A DNA stretch of 64,000 bases, from NCBI RefSeq assembly GCF_949628215.1, contig NC_134310.1, positions 13,839,401 through 13,903,400 on the forward strand, read 5' to 3'. A program made the translations under genes and the position numbers. Below, piece after piece: positions 1 through 11,478 of this stretch; positions within the stretch are counted from its first letter, which is position 1; every line of letters begins with the position of its first letter. This stretch comes from Phalacrocorax aristotelis. Taxonomy: Eukaryota > Chordata > Aves > Suliformes > Phalacrocoracidae. Below the pieces are notes generated by a model that was not told where the DNA came from, did no database searches, and worked only from the letters and a program-made list of their open reading frames with translations.

Positions 1-608
1 TGTCACCAAAATCGGAAATAAGCCTCGTAACGCCAATGTAGTGTCAAAAGGCAGGCATTCTTTATTCACGGCGCCGGATGCACGGGGGATAGCTCCACCT
101 AACATGCATACCTTACACACCTTTCCCATGTGATTTATGTAGACCAAAAAAATACATATTCATTTTAGCCATACATATTCAATATTATTCTCTTTGGTGA
201 TTGGTACAAACTTGCTCGCTTCACATGTAAATTATTGCACAGGCTCAGTTGTCCTTTCCCATTGTTCTCTTCTGAGTAGGTGGTATTACTTGGGTCGGTG
301 GTCCGTGGGTCAGTGGTCGCGAACTCCCCCTGCCGGTATTACCTTTTACCTACTTGGTTCTTAATCTTGGCAGTCCTGGCCAGTTTTCTCAGTCCACTAC
401 ACGAAACCACATTTTGTCATCCTCTTCTGACAGAAACACATTGTCTATTGTTTCGTTCACATTAATGATTACCTAGGGACTAAAGTACAGATCAACAGAT
501 ACACTGATTCGTACACTCCATGTCCCCAGACTTAATGTCCAGTTGGATAGGGCTGGACAAGGAGCATAGCAACATCCATGGTTGGTTAATTCCATCACCC
601 TGGTTACA
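1..608 (-). repeat. ERV1 LTR, complete length
   Basis: Begins tgtcacc and ends ggttaca, the same 608-bp length and termini as the two LTRs of the provirus at 4354-10082, and clearly alignable with them throughout (for example the shared block caggcattctttattcacgg). The sequence after 608 is not a polypurine tract, so this is either a solo LTR or the 5' LTR of a minus-strand element lying left of the window. The left flank is not visible, so target duplication cannot be tested. Confidence 0.85.
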
Positions 609-1732
609 ATACTGTGATTAACACAGAAGGTACAGTGAAGAATTGATTGGCAGTTGGATACTACAGGGATGGAGGCCACAGACATATCTAGGCAGGCAGA
701 AAGAAGTCTTGAACTGATGATAGCAAGAAAACCAACAAAGAGCCTAAGGAGAATGGCCAGTTCAAGACTTAATGGAAAGAAAAAGTCTGTTGTCCAGCCT
801 ACCCTTCACCAGAGCAACTCACTTCTAGCAGTTATCCTTGAGGTCGGGATTCATGACCCAGAAGAGGTTAAGCTGTGAGAAGAACAGTAAGCACATGATG
901 AGTTTGAATGGTAAATATTAAATAGGAGTTTTGGAAAGTACACAAGTGGTTATTCTTTAGTGTAAATGCCAGCCTATGGATTGGAAAGGCTAAAATGAAA
1001 CAAAGAAGCAAGAGGTTAAAAAAAAAATTAATACAATGCACAAGTAAGCGGCACAGTGCTGGGCCGTTTCAGCTTTTTGAAACATTGTCACATGCTTAAT
1101 GAAGAGCAATTCTCCATTGCCTGATGTTGTGCAAAGTCCTGGTGTTTTTTGCTCAGAGGGAGGTCCGAATAGGACTCTTTATTCGTAGATGATTGCTTTG
1201 TGTGACGTAGGTGTGCTGATCCTCCGCAAAGGCAGTGGCAAGGAAAACACCACTGAGCTGTCTCTGAGGTATGTTTTCTGTTTGGAGATTTTCTGGAGAG
1301 ATTTTCTGATTCGTGTCAACCAAGAGGTTAGGGGTTTTTTGGTTGTGACTGCTGCGGGAAAGCAGAGCTTCTGGATGGCTGGGTTATTTGATCATGAGCA
1401 GCTGATAAGCTTTCTACTGAAGAGGTCTGTGTGATGTGGAAATGATGGCCAGGAAGCGCTAGAGATGGACTTCTTATGTTTGTTCTGGTTGAGCACAAGA
1501 TAATTGGGTGATTGAGGCCCCTGTCTGGCTTTTTAGAGCTTGTTTAAAGCACTTCACAAGAAGAAGAGTGTAGTTGGGATGTTTTTGAAAAGTATGATTT
1601 TTTTGAGACTGTTATACTTTTCATTTTACGCATCTGTCTTTATTCAACAAAGATTCAACTTGTAAATTGCTCACAGTACGCATCAGGAGGAAAATCACAA
1701 GTTCTTTAAAATAGCTTTATCCAGTACATGTC
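609..1732. other. unassigned sequence
   Basis: AT-rich sequence without a recognisable gene, RNA or repeat. Reading frames here are short and look random. Confidence 0.5.
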
Positions 1733-1979
1733 TTCAGGCAGGGTCGGTTGGCAGGTGGTGAGCGGTTGTACCGTTTGTTTCTGGTTCCCCCCCCTTTCCT
1801 TTTTATTATATTATCATTATTTTATCCTAATTATTAAACTGTTCTTATCTCAACCCACAAGTTCTTTTTTGTTGCTTTTGCTCTTCCAATTCTCTCTCCC
1901 ATCCCACGGGTGGGGTGTGTGGGGGTGTGAGCGAGCGGCTGCGTGGTGTTTAGTTGCTGACTGGGGCTGAACCACAACA
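1733..1979 (+). repeat. 3' part of an ERVL LTR (tgtcatgg type)
   Basis: Matches the 3' third of the LTRs at 26948-27568, 53018-54125 and 62701-63291: the ggtgagcggttgta block, a pyrimidine/T-rich stretch, aaactgttcttatctcaaccc, and the end ctgaaccacaaca. The following gtcctttt matches the first internal bases of this family, so the fragment reads into internal sequence before it stops near 1990. The 5' two-thirds are missing. Confidence 0.75.
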
Positions 1980-1989
1980 GTCCTTTTAG

Positions 1990-2970
1990 CAAACAACAAT
2001 GCTTACAAAGCGGACAGACACTACTTCGTGCTCCGTTCAGAGGACTTTTTATATTTTCCCTTTTCACGCTTCCTCCCATACAATAATTAGATAACTTGCC
2101 CTTATCGTGCCTTTCTACTGATTCTTTATAGTTCCTTAGATTCCCACAGATTGCCTGCTTAAGTTCACTTGAATGCTCGATCTTATCCCAGTCAGACCAG
2201 TTTCCTTGACATTGGGTAAACAAAGATTGGATTATATGAGAAATCCCAAGGTCCATGTATAGGATACCAAAAATTAACACTTGGTTCGAATGACACTGTT
2301 CCAAAGTCTATCATACGCTTCATTCGTCTCCGGCCGCTCTCCTCGTGGAGAACACGGAACCACGGATCAGAACTCCACACTTGCTTCGCAGCTGTGCTGC
2401 GTCTCACTCATACAACGCAGACACTCGGTCACACGAAAGGGCCCGTTACGCTTCTCACTCTCATCACACAATATATCAATTAGAACAATAGTCAAGCTCA
2501 CGTGTAGCGTAAATTGTAAACCGTTAACCGTTTGCCACAGGTCCACACCGATCAGCATAAAGTAAATCATAATACGTGGTACCGGATTTTTACAACGGGT
2601 TACAATAATTATGGCAATGCTGTACACCACTCCTGCCACCACGGCTAGGAGGACCCAGGACCGGACCTAGGATACCATTAGTCAGGGTATAGAACTTACC
2701 CTGCCACCACCTTATGGGGACTCAAACCCCAACTTTCCAGGGGCGAGCACCAATGCTCATTACCTCACGTAGGACGTCTCCTCACCACTTACAGGTATCC
2801 CCTTACTAAATTATAACATACCTGGTCCGCCGATGATGGTCCTTGTCTGTCCCCGCGGTGATCTGGGTGAGTGGGGAGTCCTCCCGAGAAATCTTGGGGG
2901 CACCCAGAGGAGTCCCGTCCTCAGCAGGTCCCACAGCCGGACAGAGACAGTCCCATCTGGGGTGCCAAAT
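1990..2970 (-). mobile_element. ERV1-like leader/internal fragment
   Basis: Lies directly inside (5'-untranslated side of) the LTR starting at 2971 and ends with a tRNA-Arg-type primer site. On the minus strand it contains sequence resembling a retroviral leader and frames of 70-156 codons that I could not assign to Gag or Env. It is related in position, but not clearly in sequence, to the leader at 8950-9474. The left part (1990-2300) may belong to something else. Confidence 0.5.
2951..2967 (-). other. primer-binding site, tRNA-Arg type
   Basis: tcccatctggggtgcca on the plus strand reads as the 3' end of a vertebrate tRNA-Arg (CCT-type) plus CCA. It sits three bases from the LTR edge at 2971, as expected for a minus-strand provirus. 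Confidence 0.75.
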
Positions 2971-3750
2971 TGAGACACGGAAACAAACTCTACAACTCAG
3001 AGAGTTATAAAGCAGGTATGTTTACTGCAGCGCTGGGTGCAAGGGGGATCGCTCCTCCTAACTTGCACCCCGCGAATCATGATGGACAAAGCTTATATTG
3101 CTCAGTTATATACATATGCATTAGCTTTCATGGGACTAATTATAATACTTGCATCTTAATTACCCATGCATTTTAAGTCCTTTCTTCCACATATGGTCAT
3201 GAGTTGGCCCATCCAGTAATCTTGTCAGTGTATTGCAAGGTGTGTTGGTTTCAACTGGTGTTCTGACTCTTATCTAGATGGAGATGTCCTTAGTTCCTTT
3301 TGTCGTGGTTTGGACTGGCACCTGCTGCTAGGTTGTTTGCATCCCCCCCAAGGATGTTCCCCATCAGGCTTGCGAAGATTATGTCCTTGAGTGCATTCTT
3401 GCCTGAGGCCCCTTCGACAGTGGCAGTCGTGAGGCTGTTGCCTGTTTGCCCTGGGTGCTTCTGCGTGGAACCTCAGGGATCATGGGGTGGTTTCCAGACA
3501 GGAGTTTGGTAGTTCTGCAGTGTCCTTATAAGGACACTTTGTTTAGGCACTTCTTGTCTTTAAGCCTTTCTGACTCCCCCAAAGCAACAAGTTTCAGTCA
3601 TCATGCAGGCTGTTCCTGTTATCTTACAGCCCAAGGCTACCTCATTATCCTGGCTAAGTTTTGGCTCTGGGCCCCAACATTGGTTGAGCTACGCTAGATC
3701 GCATTAGTAACGTTTAACTATTTATTCCCTGAATCATAGTTTTTACTTAC
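2971..3750 (-). repeat. ERV1 LTR of a longer subfamily, far end unclear
   Basis: Starts tgagac next to the primer site. Shares blocks with the LTR at 60965-61853 (ctcctcctaac; aagcaacaag; gctaagttttggctctggg; ttgagctac.ctagat). Homology fades near 3750, and no clear ca terminus or duplicated flank was found, so the element is probably truncated there. Confidence 0.65.
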
Positions 3751-4349
3751 TTGGGCTAAGAATGTAATCTTTCAGAGACAAAGACAAGGAGTTTCAATGA
3801 AGTCACTCCCTTGGATGCTGGATTGTGCATCCTTTTCTCCATCGTTGCCTCTCTGTAGAACAAGGTATCACATTGCTTCAGGGAGGTTTTGTTGACCTTC
3901 TGCTGAAGCAAACATCTGTATAATGGTGGTCTTATTAACTACTAGCTGATGCTGAACTACTTGTAGAAAGGATGATGAGAAGGCAATTTACCTGCCTTCA
4001 GTATTTCCTATCAGTCTTATTTCAGAGCCATGTGAGTGAAAGAGCAGTGGTAGCTGTAGATTATGACCTTGCAATGGACAGGAGTATCATATGAATGTTG
4101 TTAGAGTAATTTCAGATTGATCATCCTGCTACTCTTGGCCATGAGATAGGATGAGCATGAGATGATGGTCACAGATAGGAAGAGGCAGAACTGTTTTGGG
4201 ATATCTTTTCTCCCTTTGTTGTATTTATTAATTCCTTGTTTCAAATTGATCTTTGTTTTCCTCTATGTGGAATCATACTTCTGGTTGTGCTCAGGCGACC
4301 AAGCAATCCTGATTGCTCTGAGTGAATGGTCACTGTCACTCTTCCAGTG
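3751..4349. other. unassigned sequence
   Basis: No recognisable gene or repeat. It is the left flank of the ERV1 provirus; its last bases give one copy of the GTAT target duplication at 4350-4353. Confidence 0.45.
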
Positions 4350-4353
4350 GTAT

Positions 4354-4961
4354 TGTTACCGAAAAACACAGTAAAATCAGAAACAACTCTTTAACACCAA
4401 TTTAGTATTAAAGAGCAGGCATTCTTTATTCACGGCGCCAGATGCATGGGGGATCGCTCCTCCTAACGTGCATACCTTACACACCTTTCCCATACAATTT
4501 ATAGATCAAAAATTTACATATTCATACATATTCATTATTTTCCTTTCTACTGATTGGTACAAACTTGCTCGTTCCATATGTAAATTACTGTGCAGGCTCG
4601 GTTGTCCTCTTCTATTGTTCTTTTTTGAGTAGGTGGTATTACTTGGGTGAGTGGTCCGTGAGTCGGTGGTCGCGATCTCCCCCTGCCGGAATTACCTTTT
4701 ACCTACTTGGCTCTTAATCTTGGCAGTCCTGGCCAGTTTTCTCAGTCCACTACACGAAACTACATTTTGTCATCCTTTTCTGACAGAAGCACATTGTCTA
4801 TTGTTTCGTTCACATTAATGATTACCTAGGGACTAAAATACAGATCAAAGAATACACTGATTGGTATACTCCATGTCCCCAGACTTAATGTCCAGTTGGA
4901 TAGGGCTGTACAAGGAGTATAGCAACATCCATGGTTGGTTAATTCTATTGCTCTGGTTACA
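4354..4961 (-). repeat. 3' LTR of ERV1 provirus
   Basis: Same length as the 5' LTR and close to identical. Outer flank GTAT at 4350-4353 matches 10083-10086. Confidence 0.93.
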
Positions 4962-4975
4962 TTTCCCCCCTTTGG
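4962..4975 (-). other. polypurine tract of ERV1 provirus
   Basis: tttccccccttt on plus is a purine run on the minus strand, abutting the 3' LTR at 4961. This primes plus-strand synthesis in retroviruses. Confidence 0.85.
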
Positions 4976-5040
4976 AAGTTTTGAAATAATCATCTTTTCA
5001 ATACTTCCATCTTCGATCAATAATATTCCACTATATCAGT

Positions 5041-7830
5041 TCAGAGTTTGGTTTATCTTCTCAAATTTTTCACTTGATTGTGGTCTCTAGGGTGTATGCA
5101 GGTCCCATTTTATACTCAAAATTTTATGAATTTGTTGAACTACATCTGCAAAAAGTGGTCCTCTATCAGAGGACATTCCTATTGGCACTCTAAATCTTGG
5201 TATTATTTCTTTCAGCAATATTTATTTACTTCTCTAGCTTTGTTAGTGCAGCAAGAGAAAGCTTCTGGCCATCTAGAAAATTTGTCAATCAGCACTAACA
5301 AATACTTATATCTATTTTGTCTGGGTAACTTAATTTGTTAATAATCTTTGAGAGAATTTTTTTGTTTTGTTATTTTTAAAAGTGGTGTTGGTTTTTTTTG
5401 GTTCAGGGGATTATTTCTGGGACAGATTAGACAGTTATTATGGATTTAATTATTTTTGTCATGCCTACACACACTACAGATGTTTTCAAACTCGAAACTA
5501 TAGCATCTACACCCCAATGTGTTTGCTCATGCTTTTCTTTTTCAAGTTCTATCATAACTTGTGGGGTTATTATTATCTGGGGTTTTTTGGTGTTATTCAC
5601 TATCCTTCTGTATTTTGTGATGCTTCTAATTGTTCTGCTAATTGCTCATCCAATTTATTATATTTCGGTTTTAACTCTGGAATTTTTATCTGTTTTATTG
5701 TACTAGTGCAAGGATACCTTGTTCTGCAGTCCTCTTTGCAGCTTTATCTGCCAATCATTTATTTATGTTTACAGCCATCTGACCGAATTGATGAGCTTTG
5801 CAGTGCCTTACCACCACTTCTTTCAGTTTCTGCACATCTTCCAGAAGTTGGAGAATTTCTTCTTTATGTTTTATTGATGATTCTTGGGCTGATAGCAGTC
5901 CTTTTTTCTTCGAAATAGCTCCATGATTATGGATTACACCAAATGCGTATTTGCAATCAGTCTAAATATTTACCCTTTGTCCTTCGCCATTCACAGAGCC
6001 TGCTTCAATGCCACCAATACTGCTTTCTGTGCTGAGGTGTTTGCAGGCAGCGTCTCTGACTCCATTACCTTGGTGGAGGTAATGACAGCATATCTGGCCA
6101 TTTGCTTCTCTTCTTGCACAAAGCTTCTTCTATCTGTAAACAATCCCAGATCAGGATTTTCCAGAGGTTTATCTCTCAGGTCCGGTCTGCTGGAATAGAC
6201 TTGTTCAATAGTTAGCAGGCGATCATGTTTTAAATTGTCTGTAAGATTTTCTGTTGTTAAAAACATAGCAGGATTCACTATAGCAGTAGTCTTCAATTCC
6301 ACATCATCTTGTTTTAACAACTTGATATTTCAACATTCTGCTAGGAGATAGCTAATGACCCCCCTTTTGTTCTAAAACAGTCACTGTCATGTGCGGGACA
6401 TATACTGTAATCTTTTGTCCCATTGTTAACTTCCAGGCTTCCTGGATCAGTAATACTGTTGCTGCCACTGCCCGTAAACATCCAGGCCATTCTTTATTCA
6501 CATTATCAAGTTGTTTGGAGAAGTAACCCACAGGTCTCTTCTAGGTTCCCAGTCGCTGTGTTAGCACTCCAAGTGCTAAATGTTGTCTTTAATGGACAAA
6601 CAACTCAAAAGGTTTAGTTAAATCAGGTAGGCCTAATGCAGGGGCCATCATCAAGGCTCTTTTAAGTTCTTTGAATGCTGTTTGGCATTCAGGCATCCAG
6701 GTTAAATATTTATCTTTTGATTCTTTTAATGCCTCATATAATGGTTTTTACATACAGTCTATAGTTCAGAATCCAGAGCTGACACTATTTCATTATTTTC
6801 AGAAAAGCTCTCAGTTCCTTCGGGCTGTTAGGTTTGTGAATTTGACAAATAGCTTCTTTCTTTTCATTTTTTTTTAAATTGTCTTTGTCTTTGAGATATT
6901 TCAAATCCTAAATAAATCCCTGCTTCTTTTCTTATTTGGGTTTTGTTTCTGGAAACTCTGTTATCTTCCTTGGCCCAGAAAATTTAAAAATTTAAAAAAT
7001 TTCAAAACATTTTTCTTTACTTTCTGCTGCTATCAGAATGTCATCCACATACTGTAACAATATGCCTCTCGGTTCTGTTTTTTCTATATCTCTAATTTTT
7101 TTTTTTTTTTTTTTGCCAGCTGATTCTCAAATATCATAGGACTATTTTTAAATCTTTGTGCAAGTACAGTCCATGTTAGCTGTGTCTTTCGTTCTGTGGT
7201 GGGGCTTTTCCATTCAAAAGCAAATATGCTTTGACTTTTTATGTCCGGAGGTATGCAAAAGAAGGCATCTTTTAAATCTAGTACAGTAAACCATTTATGC
7301 TCCTCTTTTAAAGAGGTCAGTAAAGTGTATGGATTAGCTACTACTGGATGTATATTTTGGACTATCTGATTTATAGCCTTTAAATCTTGAACTAGTTAAT
7401 ATTCTTTGCCTCTAGATTTCTTTACTGGCAATATAGGAGTATTATATTCTGATTCACATTCTACTAAAAGCTCATATTTTTAAAAATTTTATAATTAACT
7501 TCTCTAATTCTTTTCGAGCCTCTCACTTAATAGGGTATTGTTTTTGTCTTACCGGCTTGGCTCCAGGTTTTAACATTTCTTTTACCGGCTCTGCCAATTT
7601 AGATTGCTCCAGAGCTCTGCTCGCTCAAATCAAAGGAATTACTGCATTTTTCACTTCTTCGGGAATCTGTTCCTCCCTGGAGGAATCCTGTAACATAAAC
7701 ACTCTCGCCTCTATGGCTTTTGATTCTGGTATTAGTAATTTAATCTCTCTATCTTTAAAAGTTATTTGAGCATCTAATTTACTTAATAGGTCTTGTCATA
7801 ACAGAGGCAGTGGACATTCAGGCATATACA
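5041..7830 (-). pseudogene. pol: ERV1 pol (RT, RNase H, integrase), disrupted
   Basis: Reverse transcriptase occupies about 7800-6400. Palm motifs are visible near 7260-7290 (FTVLDLKDAFF), and the catalytic QYVDDIL lies at about 7035-7056. YVDD is typical of gammaretroviruses. RNase H follows at about 6320-5950 (RPDLRDKPLENPDLGLFTD, then TSAQKA), with the usual TDGSS changed to TDRRS in this copy. Integrase is at about 5930-5041, with MSSDRGPLFAD (second acidic residue) and a PQSSG...E-like end near 5100. Many stops and frameshifts break it into short frames. Long plus-strand frames in this stretch (for example 5367-5918) are antisense shadows. Integrase runs almost to the polypurine tract, so env is absent. 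Confidence 0.85.
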
Positions 7831-8060
7831 GAAATTGGTGAGTTACCCATTGTTTCTCCACTTTAAACTTTAGTGGCTCTAAGAAAGGCTAATTTTTCTT
7901 TGCCCTGTCGCACTAACAACATCTACTGATTTATGACTAAATTTCTCTTTACATGTATTCAATACCAAATAAGTGGCTCCTGTATCTACCAAAAATTCTA
8001 TTTCTTCATTCCCTAGCTTCAGTGTAACCAGGTGTTCAGCTAGAGTTGATTCCCCTGGTG
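7830..8060 (-). pseudogene. pro: ERV1 protease remnant
   Basis: Minus-strand reading around 7967-7995 gives IEFLVDTGAT, the aspartic protease active-site motif, followed by a hydrophobic stretch. Flanking frames are interrupted. In this class pro is fused in frame between gag and pol; here the order is right but continuity is lost. Confidence 0.75.
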
Positions 8061-8950
8061 TCCTTCATGTCAAGCTACTTAAGCATTTTACTCAAATTTC
8101 TAGATTCAGGTTCTTCTAGTTTCTGAAGTTTTTGTTTTGTTTTGCTTTGTTTTGCTTTTTACAATATCTGGGGCTGATTGTCCCATGAATATAGAGGCCA
8201 ATTGAATTGCTTTTTCTGTTTTTTCTGGGTCCAAATTAGTATATTTTCTGGCAGTCACCTTCAGTCTTTCCATAAAGGCTGAAGGGTACTCATTTAATTC
8301 TTGTCTTACTTCATAAATTTTGACCAATTTATTGCTTTTAGCATTGCATGTCTTACTCCAAATAAAATCTATCTCTGATATCTAGTCAAAATTCCCCTGG
8401 TTCCTGGCTGATTAGGGTCCCACTCAGGATTTATAGATGGAAAATTCTTATTCATTGTTCTCTGTAAATTCCCATTAGCATGTGCTCCCTGCACCTGCCT
8501 TCTGGCTGTATTCAATACTATTTTCTTGTCAGTTTCATCAAGCGAAGTATCCAGTATCACAAGTAGAACAACACTTTTTCAAGTTCTCACCACATTTTCC
8601 TCTTTTCAAAAACATTGCCATAGAATCTTGTGGACATATCTCACGCTGTTTCTGCCGCTCTGGATGATTCTACAGTGTAAAGAACAAATCAACATATGCC
8701 ACTTCTTCCCATTTGCCTTCCCTTTTTACAAAACAACATTAATTGCAAGATGGTATTATATTGCAATGTCTCATTTTCTGGCCATTTTTCCCCACCTTCC
8801 AATTGATACATTGGCTACCAATGATTGCAATATTCAATTAATTGTTTCCGAGTTAGTGGGTCACCACCCTCGATGTCTTTCCAATGCTTCAAAATACATC
8901 CCAAAGGTGTTCTTTTGTGGGACAGGTTTCTTACTCGGAAATGTTCCCAT
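8060..8950 (-). pseudogene. gag: ERV1 gag, disrupted
   Basis: The Gag start is at 8950 (cat on plus at 8948-8950), giving MGTFPSKK: a Gly at position 2 suited to myristoylation, as in gammaretroviral matrix. The first frame ends after about 30 codons. Matrix-like sequence continues with stops to about 8700. Capsid is recognisable in two frames: 8369-8560 (with NPEWDPNQPGTRGILTRYQR) and 8106-8327 (RQELNEYPSAFMERLKV, then FMGQSAPDI), which matches the gammaretroviral major-homology-like region and the QSAPDI stretch. Nucleocapsid is not clear. Gag packages the genome; this copy cannot make a full-length product. Confidence 0.8.
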
Positions 8951-9146
8951 CTCCCAGTCGACTAGTGGTTGTGATTGTGCACTATCACAAGCACTAGTCA
9001 GAGGGACTCCAACCCCTGTTAGAGATCCCTCCGGGATTCCACTCTCACTGGAAAACCCCCAGTGGGATCTCTAACCCTCCGTTAGATATCCCTGGAGACT
9101 TCAACCCCCTGTTGAAGACTCCCCTACCCTTGGGCCCTGCTCCACA

Positions 9147-9212
9147 GGCTTTCGCCTAGCAGAGACTTACCAACTGAGGTACCTCTTGGCCCCAACCCTG
9201 CGTAGCTTTCGC
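9147..9212 (-). other. paired GAAA-loop hairpin motifs in ERV1 leader
   Basis: On the minus strand the leader contains GCGAAAGC twice (plus-strand gctttcgc at 9148-9155 and 9205-9212). One is the clean hairpin AGGC-GAAA-GCCT. The leader of the other ERV1 copy has two at 60666-60673 and 60745-60752. The position between primer site and gag start is where gammaretroviruses carry dimerisation/packaging structure; that role is inferred. Confidence 0.45.
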
Positions 9213-9453
9213 CGCGCCTTATGGGCAGGCCTGTGGGACTCTAACCCACTATCCTATCCTATCCTATGTGGGAAGCTAACCCCACGTATTTTTCTACCTA
9301 AGTTTCTTCTTAAAAGAACGCCTTGTTTACCTCAATCCAGGGGATCTTGCTCAGAATTCTCCGGTCCGGGGATCGGAAGCTCTCCCCGAGAATTCCTCGG
9401 TGCCAGCTGGAGGTCCCACGATCCCATGGATCCGTCGAGATTCAAAAGCAGGG

Positions 9454-9470
9454 TCCCATCTGGGGTGCCA
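9454..9470 (-). other. primer-binding site, tRNA-Arg type
   Basis: tcccatctggggtgcca, identical to the site at 2951-2967 and four bases from the LTR edge. It matches the acceptor/T-arm end of vertebrate tRNA-Arg(CCT)-like tRNAs from memory of that tRNA family; a tRNA set from the genome would confirm it. Confidence 0.8.
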
Positions 9471-9474
9471 AAAC

Positions 9475-10082
9475 TGTTACCGAAAAATGCGGTAAAATCA
9501 GAAACAACTCTTTAACACCAATTTAGTATTAAAGAGCAGGCATTCTTTATTCACGGCGCCAGATGCATGGGGGATCGCTCCTCCTAACGTGCATACCTTA
9601 CACACCTTTCCCATACAATTTATAGATCAAAAATTTACATATTCATACATATTCATTATTTTCCTTTCTACTGATTGGTACAAACTTGCTCGTTCCATAT
9701 GTAAATTACTGTGCAGGCTCGGTTGTTCTCTTCTATTGTTCTTTTTTGAGTAGGTGGTATTACTTGGGTGAGTGGTCCGTGAGTCGGTGGTCGCGATCTC
9801 CCCCTGCCGGAATTACCTTTTACCTACTTGGCTCTTAATCTTGGCAGTCCTGGCCAGTTTTCTCAGTCCACTACACGAAACTACATTTTGTCATCCTTTT
9901 CTGACAGAAGCACATTGTCTATTGTTTCGTTCACATTAATGATTACCTAGGGACTAAAATACAGATCAAAGAATACACTGATTGGTATACTCCATGTCCC
10001 CAGACTTAATGTCCAGTTGGATAGGGCTGTACAAGGAGTATAGCAACATCCATGGTTGGTTAATTCTATCGCTCTGGTTACA
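9475..10082 (-). repeat. 5' LTR of ERV1 provirus
   Basis: Begins tgttacc and ends ggttaca. Differs from its partner at 4354-4961 at about five positions (three near 9488-9491, one C/T near 9727 and one near 10069). The flank is GTAT. Confidence 0.93.
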
Positions 10083-10086
10083 GTAT

Positions 10087-11478
10087 GGGGGATTCAGATA
10101 GATGGAGAACATCATCAACCTTTAAAAGTACAATTTGATAGAATAGAGAGAAAGCATAAGCCAGAGACCTGATTTAAGGGGTCACCATTTAATCACAGGA
10201 AAATTAAGTAGAGAGAGCGAATAGCATAGTCCACAATCTTGGAGGTGAGAGAAGGCAGTAGTTTGAAAACCAGTTATTGCCGAGGAAAAGGTTTTTTTTA
10301 AAATGGAAGACCAAGGACTATCCTTGTAGGCAGGTGGGGAAAAAGGGCAAAAACGGTAAGAGAGAAACTGATTAAAGAGAGAAGAAGGGAGAAGTAATGG
10401 GATAAATTTGGAAATTTTAAGGGAAACTGAGGCAGGATGTCTACAAAAGCACATCTCTTTTTTTAATGAAAAATAACTGGTATCATCATAAGTCTAAGGA
10501 AGTGTGGTTTTTCCTGGAGTTTGTTTCCTTCTTTATCTGAAGTTGTATACATTATCTGTAATTACCCACTATGGAAAAGTAATCACTCTCATACAATGCA
10601 CTGAGAAACCCATTATGTAATTTTTAAAGATGAGATTTTAAAAATGGATTTGAACTTAGTTTATTGATATTGGAAATGTTGCACACAGTGATTTCTGACT
10701 GCAAATAAAGAATATTTTACCTACCTGACGTGCAGGTGAAAGTGGTCTGGATCAGCAAACAAGTTGTAAATAGCTGTATATTGTTGCAAATGGTCTTGCA
10801 GACTGGATTACAATGGAGAATGAAAAAGCCTGTTTTTTCACAGTTGGAGTTCATTACATTTTCTAGAAGGAGTTCTCCAGAAGTCAGTAGGACTGCTCTT
10901 TGCCCTGAAATTTCATATGCTCACTCCATTACCAGAAAAGAGAGTTGGGGAGGAGTTGTAATTTTCACACCCTTTGTCCTTACATCAGAAGCCTTCACTG
11001 AACTGAGTAGTGGCTTTGACTTCACCTGTGACTTCTGATATATTAGGAGCGCTTTGCTTTGGAGACCTCACAGTGTGCAGGTTATGACTAGTGTACAACC
11101 TTTCAAACCTAAGGGGCATGTGAGCACATTGGTCAGTCTGCCTCTCCTAAGGGAGGACATATAACTGCTGTAACCAGAGTGGCCGATAGAGGCCAGGGTA
11201 TTCTGCCATCTTCCCAAGAAGGAAGCAGATATATACCTATACTACACGGCCACGTAGAGCACATATAGCAACCCAGTGCAACGGCAAAGAAGGAAGCAAG
11301 GTAGGTAGGAGCTGGTTGCCACCACTCCAGCAATTCGTGCATGCCCAGCCCACTCTCCCCGTGGAGTCTGCAGGCTGGATAAGCTTCAGGCTGCAACCAG
11401 CCCAGAAGCCCTTGGCTTGGCATGACAGTCATAGATATCATGATGCCACTTCATGAGTAAAACTGTTCATATGCAGCT
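10087..11478. other. unassigned sequence
   Basis: No recognisable coding region or repeat on either strand. Frames of 90-102 codons at 10182-10454 (minus), 10730-11038 (plus) and 11133-11441 (minus) show no family resemblance. Confidence 0.45.

Larger units (their letters stand above)
4354..10082 (-). mobile_element. ERV1 (gammaretrovirus-like) provirus, env-less
   Basis: A complete-ended provirus on the minus strand. Its two 608-bp LTRs both run tg...ca, and it is flanked by the 4-bp duplication GTAT at 4350-4353 and 10083-10086, the length usual for gammaretroviral integrase. Order in the sense direction: 5' LTR (9475-10082), tRNA-Arg primer site, leader, gag, protease with DTGA, RT with YVDD, RNase H, integrase, polypurine tract, 3' LTR (4354-4961). 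Integrase ends within about 80 bases of the polypurine tract, so there is no room for env. All reading frames are broken by stops and frameshifts, although the LTRs differ at only about five positions by eye. Confidence 0.93.

Noticed and set aside
1834..2304. 156-codon minus-strand frame as an accessory gene
   Set aside because: It crosses the boundary between an ERVL LTR and the adjoining fragment, so it cannot be one old gene.
5367..5918. 183-codon plus-strand frame rich in hydrophobic residues
   Set aside because: It is antisense to the ERV1 integrase/RNase H region; the minus strand gives the recognisable motifs.
8526..9074. 182-codon plus-strand frame
   Set aside because: Antisense shadow of ERV1 gag and leader.
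9100..9240. true tRNA gene on the minus strand
   Set aside because: Arm-like blocks are present but I could not fold a full cloverleaf with anticodon and acceptor stem.
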